Shown: piece by piece, positions 1 through 20,628 of the stretch
Numbering within the stretch: the stretch's first letter is position 1
How the letters are laid out: each line of letters begins with the position of its first letter
Source: Brienomyrus brachyistius
Lineage: Eukaryota > Chordata > Actinopteri > Osteoglossiformes > Mormyridae
Reading direction: 5' to 3'
Length of the DNA stretch: 64,000 nt
Assembly: GCF_023856365.1 (NCBI RefSeq)
Contig: NW_026042827.1
Location: 1 to 64,000 of the forward strand
Position numbers and translations under genes: made by a program
The notes under the pieces: generated by a model
The model's database searches: none
Seen by the model: the letters and a program-made list of their open reading frames with translations, nothing else
Told to the model about the DNA's origin: nothing

Positions 1-240
1 GACCACCCCTCCCTCTTCGCCTCCCCGCCACGACCGCGAGCATCCCCCGTGTCTCCCCGACCCCACTTCCGCCCCCCCCCTACGAGTCCCCTCCCGTTAT
101 CCCCCCCCCTCCCCCCCCGCTCAGTCGCCGATCCCGCTCCCGAGAGAGATACAACCCCCCAGCTCTCTGTGGGGGAATGGGACCCTGCCTATGCCTTCCT
201 GCCAATCCTGCCAAGTTTCCCCTGTAAGTTGAAGGATCTC
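1..240. other. C-rich low-complexity stretch
   Basis: Bases about 1-135 are strongly pyrimidine-rich (runs of C broken by T and G). No splice-flanked coding segment is visible. By position this lies in the intron downstream of the last visible rgs11 exon. Confidence 0.5.
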
Positions 241-430
241 CTAACAGGCCTGCATGTAGATTAATGTCATACCCAGGACAAAGCAATTGCAGGTTAAGGC
301 CCTTGCTGAAAGGCCCAACGGAGTAGAATCACTCTGGGCATTCACAGGATTTGAACCAACAACCTTCCACTTGCTTGCACAGATCCCTAGGCCCAGAGCC
401 ACCACTCTGCCCCACAACCTCAAAAAAATC
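241..430 (-). repeat. tRNA-derived SINE fragment
   Basis: Read on the minus strand there is a B-box-like segment (GGTTGTTGGTTCAAATCC, around 340-360), followed by the typical fish SINE body around 290-335 (a segment like 'ggcccttgctgaaaggccc'). Related copies lie at 9125-9335 and 10150-10290. It sits in an rgs11 intron. Confidence 0.6.
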
Positions 431-580
431 CTAGAATCGCCCCCAGCCTGAGGCGATATTCGAGCTGCCAAGGTGCATTGAGTTCAGGTTTACCCAGTGT
501 GTGCTTTACTCTAATCACAGCATACTGGGTTTTCGCCGGGGCAGATGTAGGGAGTCAGGGGTTTCGGGGGAGGTGCTTAC

Positions 581-3500
581 TGGCGGTCTGTTGACGAGCC
601 AGTAGGCCTGTTCCTGACATTCCAGCACGATGCGGTCCGCCTTGCGCCTCTGTTTGGCTGCCCTGGTAGGAGCAGAGCAGTCGATGGAGAGTCAGAAAGC
701 ATACTGGGTAATTAGCATATAGCGGTAATCACTGAACTGCAAGGTAGGGTTTTCATTTTTCTGTTTCCTTTTTCACTTAGAAATGGATTTCCGACTCTAG
801 TGTTTAGGCTGAGGTCTGATTTAACAGATAGGAGGGAAATTATGACCACACACCATGTTACTTTTTAATTTAGGTAACATCATCATCCTCTTAATACGAG
901 ATTTATTCATCCATTCTCATCTGTCCCCTTGTGTGCATTTATGAAATTGATTTCATAGCTCGATGCGACAGTATTCCCGGGCTGGGGTGGGGTTTACCTG
1001 AGCTGCTCCTTCGCCTGCATCACCACGAAGTCCCAGGTGTGGTTGATCCGTTTGTGCAACATGTTGTAGCTGTCCTGCGGAGACGATGTTTAAATGCGAC
1101 ATTGCCAGGTCGCACGGCTGGCTGCGTTGCTGCATGGGTTCACGTTATGACTCACAGGCCGAACCCCTCCCAGGATATCAGCTGGCAGTGTCGGATTCAC
1201 AAACCCTCTTACTGATGAGAACCTAAAATGCGTTGACCCTGACGCAACATGGCGGCAAGTTGGTGGATGTCTATGTGCGATCCTACTATGTGCATAATTG
1301 GTGGGAGGTTTTCTTACACAAAAATGTTCTGAGGGCAGAAGGAAAATGATTGGTTCGGATAGATAACCAATCAGATTGCAGAGGAGGCAGGACCAAGACA
1401 TCTGATTGGTTGCTCCTGCCTCCTCTAGTTGCTCGGATCCACCTCATGTACAATCTAATTGGTTATCTCTCTGAACCAATCATTTTTCCTTCTACCCTCA
1501 TAATATTTTGTGTAAGTAAAACTCCCATGAGCATTCAGCTATCACATGATCTCATCAAGCAATGCTTCAGACCAGCGAATAAGAATAGCATTGAAATGTA
1601 CATAAATAAAAATTTTCTCTTACCTTTTCATAGTCTATCAGCTGCCCTTGCTTTCTGATATTCTTCTTAGTCAAATAAATCGCTTTAGAAGAGCAAAAGA
1701 AAGACATGGCAAGAAACTGTGTTTTTCTATTATTCTAGTAAAGGGAAGTAATGATGTAATAGGCGAGCACATGATTAATAATTGGTAATCACCGTAATCT
1801 AGCTCGGAGGCTGGCCACTGCTGAGAGCTCCAGAAGTACGGAGTCTAGCAAAAAGGAGATGCTGTCATTTGAAACTATTCAGAAGCAGCGTGACAAAGGT
1901 GCTTTGTGATTTAACATGTCAGGGACAAGGCGGGTGGAAGGCATTTTGCTACTTTAACTGGCATTGGTTCTCATACATCAGTGTTTCCCAATCCGGTCCT
2001 CGGCGACACACAGATGATCCACGTTTTTGCTCCCTCCCAGCTCCCTACCAGACAGTCTACGTTTTTGCACCCTCTCAGCTCTGGAGCCCGGACCAGATTG
2101 AGAAATACTGTCCTACACGGTAATTCCGCAGTCTCTCCAACGAATAGTTTCGATATGCGTGCCCCCCCCACATGGCCACCACCCTCTCGCGCTGCCCTCC
2201 ATCTGAAGAAACCGTGGGTTTTAGGTTACCTGGAAGCGATACGGCGTCTCGTCGGGCCGCAGGACGAGCGTCCTGGGGTCCTTTAGGGGGTAAATGTAGC
2301 CGTGCTTCACGATCAGATTCCCCACATGAAGTGCCTCTGAAAACACACAAAGTGGTCACTCATTTCCACGTAAACTACTCAAAGCTCAAACAAATCCACT
2401 ACTCGTAGCCCAGATTTAGGCATAGTAATTCTCTAAATTTTTGTCAGTGGAATACAGTAGAACACACGATAACTAGAAACTGAGTAGGCATATTATATTT
2501 TATTTTACGGTATAGCAAGTAACTGGAAAAAACGTTGACATGGTGCACAGAATAAGCCGCGGGGATGGTGCATTCCTCATCGGAACTATAATTAATTACG
2601 AGTAATTGGGACTTTCCACTTTCCGGCTGCCTCCGCGGCCATTGGCAGTCAGGCGCTCCCGGGGGTTTCAGACCGGCGCAGCAACAGCGCTGCTAGGGGG
2701 AAGCCTAGTGTTTACAGGGAGGGGTAACTGCTTACCGGGGCAACAGGTTTTTTGCCCATTCAAGTCTGTTAATGCATCTGCCATCTACTGCCTAAAAGTC
2801 CCCTCCTTTCCATTCCGACTTCTTTTCCAATCTGGGCTGTAAATCAGGGAAATCTGCTCCTTGCTATTTAAAACCTCATCTGCATCGCCCGGGAATTCAG
2901 GACAACAGCGTCTTGCAGAAGTGCATAATGAGGGAGACGGATAGCGATATTTCTCCAGCATGACTGACTGCCTCTGGCTATCAGCGAAGTTTGCATCGGG
3001 ACTATCAAACCGTACAGCTCAGCATGCGTAGCGGCGCGACTCGGGACTGGCCTACAGATTATTTGTACTAATAGCCTCTCAGCAGAAAGATAAATAATTC
3101 AGCAGATAAATTGACGCCAGGGGAAGAAAATCCCAAAAGCTTCAGGCGAATGGGGTGTCTATGTTATGGACAAGCTCAATTCTGACATTTATTAATTCAC
3201 AGGCTCAGCAATATCAATGGAACAGAACATGCTTCTGTCAGACACGTGAATTGCATATGCTTACACATAAATGCAGCTAGGCTAATCTGTTGTATGGATG
3301 ACAAATTCTATTACTTCATTTGTATTTATTATTCAAAAGACTCGTTTATTTCTGTTATTTTATTACAAAAAAAAAAAAAACCTGATGACGTCTTTCGCCA
3401 GCAGGGGCGCCATCGTCGTCACGAAGGGAAAAAAACAATCGATTAACCTCACATAAGAGCACCAGGTAACGCTTCCCTACATACTTCTCGGCCCTACCTT

Positions 3501-4845
3501 CTTCCATGATGGAGTACTTCTGAATTAGCCACTCCACGATATCATTTCCTGGGAAGGCATAGCGAGGAAGGCATCTAGTTAGAGTCGAGAAATGCATTAA
3601 GCCGTCATAAATCAAAAACGCTGAACTCGATAAATAAATTACATAAATAAATATGAGCGCAAGGAGATCGATGACAGTCTTAATGCACAGGATTCCCGAA
3701 GACCGCCGATGTATGGGCTTTCCTGTGAAGGGCTTAAATGACCATTAGGACCCGGCCCCCGGGACACTGCACGGCCGGGTGTAAGACAACCCGGGCGGCA
3801 TGAAAAATTATTTTTAAAAAGTAAAATATGTATCGTGCACCTGTCATCGCATGTGGAATCACTGTGATTAACAGTCTTTGATTCTTCATCTTTATCCCCA
3901 TGTCGGGATCTTGCATCGCCACAATGACTTGTTCAATCTGGGATAAGAAGAATAGTCAAAATCGTGAAATCAAGGTGACGACAGACATAGTGAAAACGTT
4001 CAACCTAGTAATATAATAATTGCTTAATGTGTGATTTGATATGTAATCGTTATATTCATCATTAAATCACCGGAGAGACACACTCATATATTTAGGCATA
4101 TATATAAGTAAACTACAAGGTTTTTCCTCTGACTATCTTAACTGCACGTCAAAGACGTTATCGGATATTCCCGACTACAGACTTTCGGTTTGATCATTTA
4201 TTCGCGTTATTAATTCGGCTCCTGATTACATTAAACTAAACATGCTCAGATTGTTACAACCTTTGCTTGTCGGTTATTTTTGGGATCTTTCTGGATGGGC
4301 TCAAGGCGGGGTCTGTAAGCACAAGCAAACTGCCAGCACTTTTGTTTTACATGAAAATAGTTTGATGTCGGCCTATTGCGTTATTGTCTGGCTATAATTT
4401 GGAGGCAATATTAAACAATAGGCCCATATATTGTAAATATACATGTTGTGTTGTTTTGTTGTTATCACAAACGTATAGCCTGATCATAAATTTCATGGAT
4501 ACCTGGATGTTGTATGTTCCATTATATTTATGAATGAATGATTTATGTGAAGTCTGGCTTAGATTCGAGAATTAATCATATAGATTAAAAAAAGTTTTCA
4601 TTTAAAACTTATCTCATATAATAAAATCCTCGTCCGAACGAACATATGTCAGAATGAAAAAACATTTAAATTATTTTTGTGATGCATCAGTATCAATAGC
4701 TACAACGTCATAACAGATATAGATATAATGCGGTTCATACTTTTGAAGTTGATGCGTATCTCCCGAAAAAAATCAACTCCAGAAGAGTCCGCGTCTGTAA
4801 ATGCCTGAACTTCGGAATCGATCCTACCTTTGTTAGGCGCGGCAT
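581..4845 (-). CDS. rgs11: Regulator of G-protein signalling 11 (R7 RGS family), 5' part
   Basis: R7 RGS proteins speed GTP hydrolysis by G-alpha i/o and work with Gbeta5 and an R7BP-type membrane anchor. Eight coding exons (minus strand): 4828-4845 (start codon 4843-4845), 3841-3937, 3498-3548, 2230-2336, 1793-1844, 1624-1682, 998-1074, 581-662. All have GT-AG borders and compatible phases and give 181 residues. Exons 2-4 encode the DEP domain ([35 protein letters not shown]). Exons 5-7 encode the DHEX region ([37 protein letters not shown]). Exon 8 ([19 protein letters not shown]) leads toward the GGL domain. The GGL and RGS domains lie off the left edge. The LRAAKQRRK...YWLVNRPP segment fits RGS11 better than RGS9, RGS6 or RGS7; the exact R7 paralogue is the only real doubt. 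Confidence 0.9.
1300..1529. mobile_element. MITE with long terminal inverted repeats and CCAAT boxes
   Basis: The two ends are near-perfect reverse complements over about 65 bp. The left end starts near 1300 with GGGAGGTTTTCTTACACAAA; the right end finishes with TTTTGTGTAAG and ACTCCCATGAG near 1528. Each arm carries TGATTGGTTC and AACCAATC (CCAAT boxes in both directions). It lies in the intron between rgs11 exons 6 and 7. The same terminal sequence and the same CCAAT-containing inner segment occur at the left edge of the 14.9-kb satellite. Confidence 0.75.
1979..2110. mobile_element. Short hAT-type MITE
   Basis: The left end CAGTGTTTCCCAATCCGGTCC is mirrored by the right end GGACCAGATTGAGAAATACTG. 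The 8-bp flanks tcatacat (1971-1978) and tcctacac (2111-2118) look like an aged target-site duplication, as expected for hAT elements. It lies between rgs11 exons 4 and 5. A relative is at 11834-12003. Confidence 0.7.
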
Positions 4846-5413
4846 CTGTGTCTTGCAGCTGTTCCCTTGGATAAAGATGTTAATTGTCATGCTTACAGCA
4901 TCTCGATCTCCGGCGTTTGTGAAGTTGGGATTGATGCTGTCCTGTGTTTTTTTTTTCCTTCCACACTTAAGCTCTGCTTGTTACTGCCCCATAGCGGAGC
5001 GCAAGTGAAACGGACTACCGGAGATTTGCACTGTTTTTCTGTTAGTGTGTATAATCAAAATATGACTCAGTTTGGCCAGTTAGAAAAATATGATAATAGA
5101 AAAGTATTCTTTTCCTCTCACTTTTTTTTCTTGATTTAATTACCGACTTCACGTACTTACACTGTGTCCCGTTGCACGATGTAATATTGCGAAACTATGA
5201 TTTTGTGGCAGTGTTTTGTAAAGGAATTTTCCGTTTAATCATCGTCTTAGTATAAAGCTATATGGTTGTTCTGGTATCAGTGGACGTACATTATGTATTT
5301 TTTCTTCTCTTGAGCACCATGGTCATGACATGAAGCTCAGTCATTGATTACTCGCAAATGTTAGTAGTCATCCGCTGTTTATCTTGAAGATGTAAAAGTA
5401 GTGCGCGTACATC

Positions 5414-5485
5414 TCCTCGTTAGTATAGTGGTGAGTATCCCCGCCTGTCACGCGGGAGACCGGGGTTCGATTCCCCGACGGGGAG
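5414..5485 (+). tRNA. tRNA-Asp (anticodon GTC)
   Basis: The 72-base cloverleaf is complete. The acceptor stem pairs TCCTCGT with ACGGGGA (one U-G pair). The D-arm and A box (TTAGTATAGTGG), the anticodon loop CTGTCAC with GTC, and the B box GGTTCGATTCC are all present. The CCA end is not encoded, as normal in eukaryotes. It sits alone between two protein genes. Confidence 0.97.
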
Positions 5486-5495
5486 AGTCTGCATC

Positions 5496-5500
5496 TTTTT
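5496..5500 (+). terminator. RNA polymerase III terminator of the tRNA gene
   Basis: A run of five T residues lies 10 bases after the tRNA 3' end, the usual pol III stop signal. Confidence 0.75.
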
Positions 5501-6044
5501 GCCTCGGTCTCAAAAGGCACCAAGCTAGAACCGGCCCCGTGTTAGTGGAAACGGGGCTTGTGACTTGTACTCATGCATAATATTCTGCGGGTCGCTCAGC
5601 AGCGCAGCATATGAAACTAGACTCGGATTGTAAGTGTGTGGTTTTGATAATTGATGTATGGATGGATGGATCCTTAATAAGAGATATAAACAATAAGGTC
5701 CAGTCGCCAACTAATCATGTAAAATACGTCATAAACTCATGGTTGTTAAACCCAGAATAAAAATGAAGACGTATAACTAGGAAAGTCAACTTGCACATTT
5801 CAATTTTGGTTCGATATAATCACGTTGTCCTTAACCCTCCAGTGCAGGAGGGGACGGTAATGCGCATCGAATGTTTCCGAACCTGTGTGTGATACAACCG
5901 AGGAAGAGCCGATGACTTCGGGGGAGGAGGGGCAGGCGACTCGGAAGAAAAAGCAGCAGAACCCAATGCAGCCTGTAGCCCATTCAAAGGCCTACTGTTG
6001 GACCTCTGCTTATTTTGCAATACGTCTTTAGTACGGACTGAAAA

Positions 6045-14797
<8,753 letters not shown>

Positions 14798-14878
14798 TAG
14801 GCACTAAACACAGGCTCATGGGAGCATTTCTTGCACAAAAGTGTTTTGAAAACGGAATAATTTTTTGTGTAAGAAAAA

Positions 14879-16968
14879 CAATCTGATTGGTTCAGATAGA
14901 CGACGGACGATCTGATTGGTTCAGATAGGCGACGGACGATCTGATTGGTTCAGATAGGCGACGGACGATCTGATTGGTTTCAGATAGGCGACGGACAATC
15001 TGATTGGTTCAGATAGGCGACGGACAATCTGATTGGTTCAGATAGGCGACGGACAATCTGATTGGTTCAGATAGGCGACGGACAATCTGATTGGTTCAGA
15101 TAGGCGACGGACAATCTGATTGGTTCAGATAGGCGACGGACAATCTGATTGGTTCAGATAGGCGACGGACAATCTGATTGGCTCAGATAGGCGACGGACA
15201 ATCTGATTGGCTCAGATAGGCGACGGACAATCTGATTGGCTCAGATAGGCGACGGACAATCTGATTGGCTCAGATAGGCGACGGACAATCTGATTGGCTC
15301 AGATAGGCGACGGACAATCTGATTGGCTCAGATAGGCGACGGACAATCTGATTGGCTCAGATAGGCGACGGACAATCTGATTGGCTCAGATAGGCGACGG
15401 ACAATCTGATTGGCTCAGATAGGCGACGGACAATCTGATTGGCTCAGATAGGCGACGGACAATCTGATTGGCTCAGATAGGCGACGGACAATCTGATTGG
15501 CTCAGATAGGCGACGGACAATCTGATTGGCTCAGATAGGCGACGGACAATCTGATTGGCTCAGATAGGCGACGGACAATCTGATTGGCTCAGATAGGCGA
15601 CGGACAATCTGATTGGCTCAGATAGGCGACGGACAATCTGATTGGCTCAGATAGGCGACGGACAATCTGATTGGCTCAGATAGGCGACGGACAATCTGAT
15701 TGGCTCAGATAGGCGACGGACAATCTGATTGGCTCAGATAGGCGACGGACAATCTGATTGGCTCAGATAGGCGACGGACAATCTGATTGGCTCAGATAGG
15801 CGACGGACAATCTGATTGGCTCAGATAGGCGACGGACAATCTGATTGGCTCAGATAGGCGACGGACAATCTGATTGGCTCAGATAGGCGACGGACAATCT
15901 GATTGGCTCAGATAGGCGACGGACAATCTGATTGGCTCAGATAGGCGACGGACAATCTGATTGGCTCAGATAGGCGACGGACAATCTGATTGGCTCAGAT
16001 AGGCGACGGACAATCTGATTGGCTCAGATAGGCGACGGACAATCTGATTGGCTCAGATAGGCGACGGACAATCTGATTGGCTCAGATAGGCGACGGACAA
16101 TCTGATTGGCTCAGATAGGCGACGGACAATCTGATTGGCTCAGATAGGCGACGGACAATCTGATTGGCTCAGATAGGCGACGGACAATCTGATTGGCTCA
16201 GATAGGCGACGGACAATCTGATTGGCTCAGATAGGCGACGGACAATCTGATTGGCTCAGATAGGCGACGGACAATCTGATTGGCTCAGATAGGCGACGGA
16301 CAATCTGATTGGCTCAGATAGGCGACGGACAATCTGATTGGCTCAGATAGGCGACGGACAATCTGATTGGCTCAGATAGGCGACGGACAATCTGATTGGC
16401 TCAGATAGGCGACGGACAATCTGATTGGCTCAGATAGGCGACGGACAATCTGATTGGCTCAGATAGGCGACGGACAATCTGATTGGCTCAGATAGGCGAC
16501 GGACAATCTGATTGGCTCAGATAGGCGACGGACAATCTGATTGGCTCAGATAGGCGACGGACAATCTGATTGGCTCAGATAGGCGACGGACAATCTGATT
16601 GGCTCAGATAGGCGACGGACAATCTGATTGGCTCAGATAGGCGACGGACAATCTGATTGGCTCAGATAGGCGACGGACAATCTGATTGGCTCAGATAGGC
16701 GACGGACAATCTGATTGGCTCAGATAGGCGACGGACAATCTGATTGGCTCAGATAGGCGACGGACAATCTGATTGGCTCAGATAGGCGACGGACAATCTG
16801 ATTGGCTCAGATAGGCGACGGACAATCTGATTGGCTCAGATAGGCGACGGACAATCTGATTGGCTCAGATAGGCGACGGACAATCTGATTGGCTCAGATA
16901 GGCGACGGACAATCTGATTGGCTCAGATAGGCGACGGACAATCTGATTGGCTCAGATAGGCGACGGAC
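14879..16968 (+). repeat. 29-bp satellite, left arm (about 72 units)
   Basis: Tandem 29-bp units share the core CTGATTGGCTCAGATAGG followed by CGACGGACAAT. The outer units (to about 15180) read GATTGGTTC instead of GATTGGCTC, and the first few have GACGATCTG. One outer unit, near 14979, has an extra T. Inner units look identical by eye. Confidence 0.97.
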
Positions 16969-16969
16969 A

Positions 16970-19312
16970 GTCCGTCGCCTATCTGAGCCAATCAGATTGT
17001 CCGTCGCCTATCTGAGCCAATCAGATTGTCCGTCGCCTATCTGAGCCAATCAGATTGTCCGTCGCCTATCTGAGCCAATCAGATTGTCCGTCGCCTATCT
17101 GAGCCAATCAGATTGTCCGTCGCCTATCTGAGCCAATCAGATTGTCCGTCGCCTATCTGAGCCAATCAGATCGTCCGTCGCCTATCTGAGCCAATCAGAT
17201 CGTCCGTCGCCTATCTGAGCCAATCAGATCGTCCGTCGCCTATCTGAGCCAATCAGATCGTCCGTCGCCTATCTGAGCCAATCAGATCGTCCGTCGCCTA
17301 TCTGAGCCAATCAGATCGTCCGTCGCCTATCTGAGCCAATCAGATCGTCCGTCGCCTATCTGAGCCAATCAGATCGTCCGTCGCCTATCTGAGCCAATCA
17401 GATCGTCCGTCGCCTATCTGAGCCAATCAGATCGTCCGTCGCCTATCTGAGCCAATCAGATCGTCCGTCGCCTATCTGAGCCAATCAGATCGTCCGTCGC
17501 CTATCTGAGCCAATCAGATCGTCCGTCGCCTATCTGAGCCAATCAGATCGTCCGTCGCCTATCTGAGCCAATCAGATCGTCCGTCGCCTATCTGAGCCAA
17601 TCAGATCGTCCGTCGCCTATCTGAGCCAATCAGATCGTCCGTCGCCTATCTGAGCCAATCAGATCGTCCGTCGCCTATCTGAGCCAATCAGATCGTCCGT
17701 CGCCTATCTGAGCCAATCAGATCGTCCGTCGCCTATCTGAGCCAATCAGATCGTCCGTCGCCTATCTGAGCCAATCAGATCGTCCGTCGCCTATCTGAGC
17801 CAATCAGATCGTCCGTCGCCTATCTGAGCCAATCAGATCGTCCGTCGCCTATCTGAGCCAATCAGATCGTCCGTCGCCTATCTGAGCCAATCAGATCGTC
17901 CGTCGCCTATCTGAGCCAATCAGATCGTCCGTCGCCTATCTGAGCCAATCAGATCGTCCGTCGCCTATCTGAGCCAATCAGATCGTCCGTCGCCTATCTG
18001 AGCCAATCAGATCGTCCGTCGCCTATCTGAGCCAATCAGATCGTCCGTCGCCTATCTGAGCCAATCAGATCGTCCGTCGCCTATCTGAGCCAATCAGATC
18101 GTCCGTCGCCTATCTGAGCCAATCAGATCGTCCGTCGCCTATCTGAGCCAATCAGATCGTCCGTCGCCTATCTGAGCCAATCAGATCGTCCGTCGCCTAT
18201 CTGAGCCAATCAGATCGTCCGTCGCCTATCTGAGCCAATCAGATCGTCCGTCGCCTATCTGAGCCAATCAGATCGTCCGTCGCCTATCTGAGCCAATCAG
18301 ATCGTCCGTCGCCTATCTGAGCCAATCAGATCGTCCGTCGCCTATCTGAGCCAATCAGATCGTCCGTCGCCTATCTGAGCCAATCAGATCGTCCGTCGCC
18401 TATCTGAGCCAATCAGATCGTCCGTCGCCTATCTGAGCCAATCAGATCGTCCGTCGCCTATCTGAGCCAATCAGATCGTCCGTCGCCTATCTGAGCCAAT
18501 CAGATCGTCCGTCGCCTATCTGAGCCAATCAGATCGTCCGTCGCCTATCTGAGCCAATCAGATCGTCCGTCGCCTATCTGAGCCAATCAGATCGTCCGTC
18601 GCCTATCTGAGCCAATCAGATCGTCCGTCGCCTATCTGAGCCAATCAGATCGTCCGTCGCCTATCTGAGCCAATCAGATCGTCCGTCGCCTATCTGAGCC
18701 AATCAGATCGTCCGTCGCCTATCTGAGCCAATCAGATCGTCCGTCGCCTATCTGAGCCAATCAGATTGTCCGTCGCCTATCTGAGCCAATCAGATTGTCC
18801 GTCGCCTATCTGAGCCAATCAGATTGTCCGTCGCCTATCTGAGCCAATCAGATTGTCCGTCGCCTATCTGAGCCAATCAGATTGTCCGTCGCCTATCTGA
18901 GCCAATCAGATTGTCCGTCGCCTATCTGAGCCAATCAGATTGTCCGTCGCCTATCTGAGCCAATCAGATTGTCCGTCGCCTATCTGAGCCAATCAGATTG
19001 TCCGTCGCCTATCTGAGCCAATCAGATTGTCCGTCGCCTATCTGAGCCAATCAGATTGTCCGTCGCCTATCTGAGCCAATCAGATTGTCCGTCGCCTATC
19101 TGAGCCAATCAGATTGTCCGTCGCCTATCTGAGCCAATCAGATTGTCCGTCGCCTATCTGAGCCAATCAGATTGTCCGTCGCCTATCTGAGCCAATCAGA
19201 TTGTCCGTCGCCTATCTGAGCCAATCAGATTGTCCGTCGCCTATCTGAGCCAATCAGATTGTCCGTCGCCTATCTGAGCCAATCAGATTGTCCGTCGCCT
19301 ATCTGAGCCAAT
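16970..19312 (-). repeat. 29-bp satellite, right arm in opposite orientation (about 81 units)
   Basis: The same unit as the left arm but reverse-complemented (CCTATCTGAGCCAATCAG). Units fall in blocks: CAGATTG to about 17160, CAGATCG from about 17161 to 18745 (about 55 units), then CAGATTG again to the end. The CAGATCG block has no matching block in the left arm, so the two arms are not mirror copies along their length. Confidence 0.97.
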
Positions 19313-20558
19313 TTTTTGTGTTTGTGAAAACGGGTCTTTAATCGGGGAAACGGAGCGGGTAGAGCAGGACGGAACGCAGGCATTGACAAACTACAATGAC
19401 GGACAGGGCAAACAGGTAAGACCAGGACTTAAAATAGGTCATGACTAATCAAAGTAATCGGGCAAAGCAGGAGACGATCAGGGAAGCACACGTGGGTAAT
19501 CAGGGGGCGTGGCACACACGAGGAGCGGACAAGCCGGGCATATATGTATATCTATATAAAACCTCATTAATGAGGGACAGGGAACAGAACGGACAGACAG
19601 AACTGGCACAGGGGAAGGAGCCAGGACAAGACTTGACATAAGACAGGAAAGGCAGAGAAACAGATCAGAAAGGGGGACACGGAGGGAACAGGCAGGACAA
19701 AAGGACCGGGAGTGAACGAAGGGAACATCGGGGAAAGAGGAGCAGAAGCCAGAGGGACGAGGGACAAAGAGAGGAGGGACAGAGACAGGAGGAACAAAGC
19801 GAGGGGGAGCAGAGGCAGGAGGGACAAAGACGGGAGGCCAGGGAGAGAAGGAGGGGGAACCAAGAGGAGCCCGAGGGAGACCCAGCGGGCGACGGGAGGC
19901 AGCCGGAAGGGCTGCAGGCGGCCGGGAGGCCGGAGCCGGAGGGGCCGAGGAGATGGGGTGAGGGACAGACGCAGGGACGAAGGAGGGAGTCGGAGGGGAG
20001 ACCAGGGAAGGGGACGAAGGAGCTGGAAGGGACCCTGGCGAGGGCAAGGAGAGAGGGGGAGCCGCAGCAGACGGCGACGTCCTCCGACACGCCAGAGCGG
20101 GAGGACCAGCAGGCGAATGAGGAGCCGCCGTCGGGGGGCCCGCAGGCAACCGATAAGACGCCGGAGGAGGGACCGAGGCAGGGCGACGAGGCCGCGGAGG
20201 GGGACCCGCAGACGACAGCCGACCCGGAGGGCCAGGACCCGCAGGCGCCGACCAAGCCCTAGCGCCGGCGAGGGAGGGCGAGCCAGGGGGCTGGGCGGGT
20301 GGGACCCCAGCCGTGCGTCTGTGTCCTCTCCCCTTATGGGACACAGACATAAGGACCCGTGGCCGGGGTCGGGCTCGTCGGGGTGAGGGTACCAGAGTCA
20401 CAGGGGGAGAAGGGACTGGAGTGGGGCCAGGGACTGGAGCTGCAGGCTGCAGAGGGGGCGCCTGCCCGGGAGCTGCAGGCAGGGAAAGCGCCTCGGACGT
20501 GGGCGCGGTAGCTGCAGGCAGCGGAGACGGCTGCTCGGGCTCTGGGGCCGCAGGGGGC
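19313..20558 (-). repeat. GC-rich interspersed repeat, copy A, with a long Pro/Ala-rich frame
   Basis: Bases 19440-19540 match 39840-39920 closely (GATCAGGGAAGCACACGTGG, AGGGGGCGTGGCACACAC), so this is a dispersed repeat. On the minus strand an uninterrupted 360-codon frame (19478-20560) is almost all Pro, Ala, Ser and Leu (PPAAPEPEQPSPLPAATAP). Biased composition alone can give such a frame, and all frames here are long. I do not recognise a protein; it may be the 3' part of a retroelement. Confidence 0.5.
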
Positions 20559-20583
20559 ACTTATTTTATTATATAAAATAAGT
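20559..20583. repeat. AT-rich perfect palindrome
   Basis: ACTTATTTTAT and its reverse complement ATAAAATAAGT flank a 3-base centre at the edge of repeat copy A. Confidence 0.7.
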
Positions 20584-20628
20584 GTCACACAACCGGGGTG
20601 ACATGCCTTGCCTGCTTGTGGGATGAGG

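Larger units (their letters stand above)
4846..6044. promoter_or_regulatory. Shared upstream region of the divergent rgs11 and u2af2 genes
   Basis: The start codons of rgs11 (minus, 4845) and u2af2 (plus, 6045) lie 1.2 kb apart and point away from each other, with a tRNA-Asp gene in between. Promoters and 5' untranslated exons of both genes should lie here; no TATA box could be assigned with confidence. Nothing else recognisable was seen. Confidence 0.45.

Noticed and set aside
14879..19312. CRISPR-like array
   Set aside because: The unit length is CRISPR-like, but there are no unique spacers: the whole 29 bp repeats without interruption, in a vertebrate context.
19712..20386. Arg/Gly-rich 224-codon plus-strand frame
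   Set aside because: It is the mirror of the Pro/Ala-rich minus frame in a GC-biased repeat; composition explains it.
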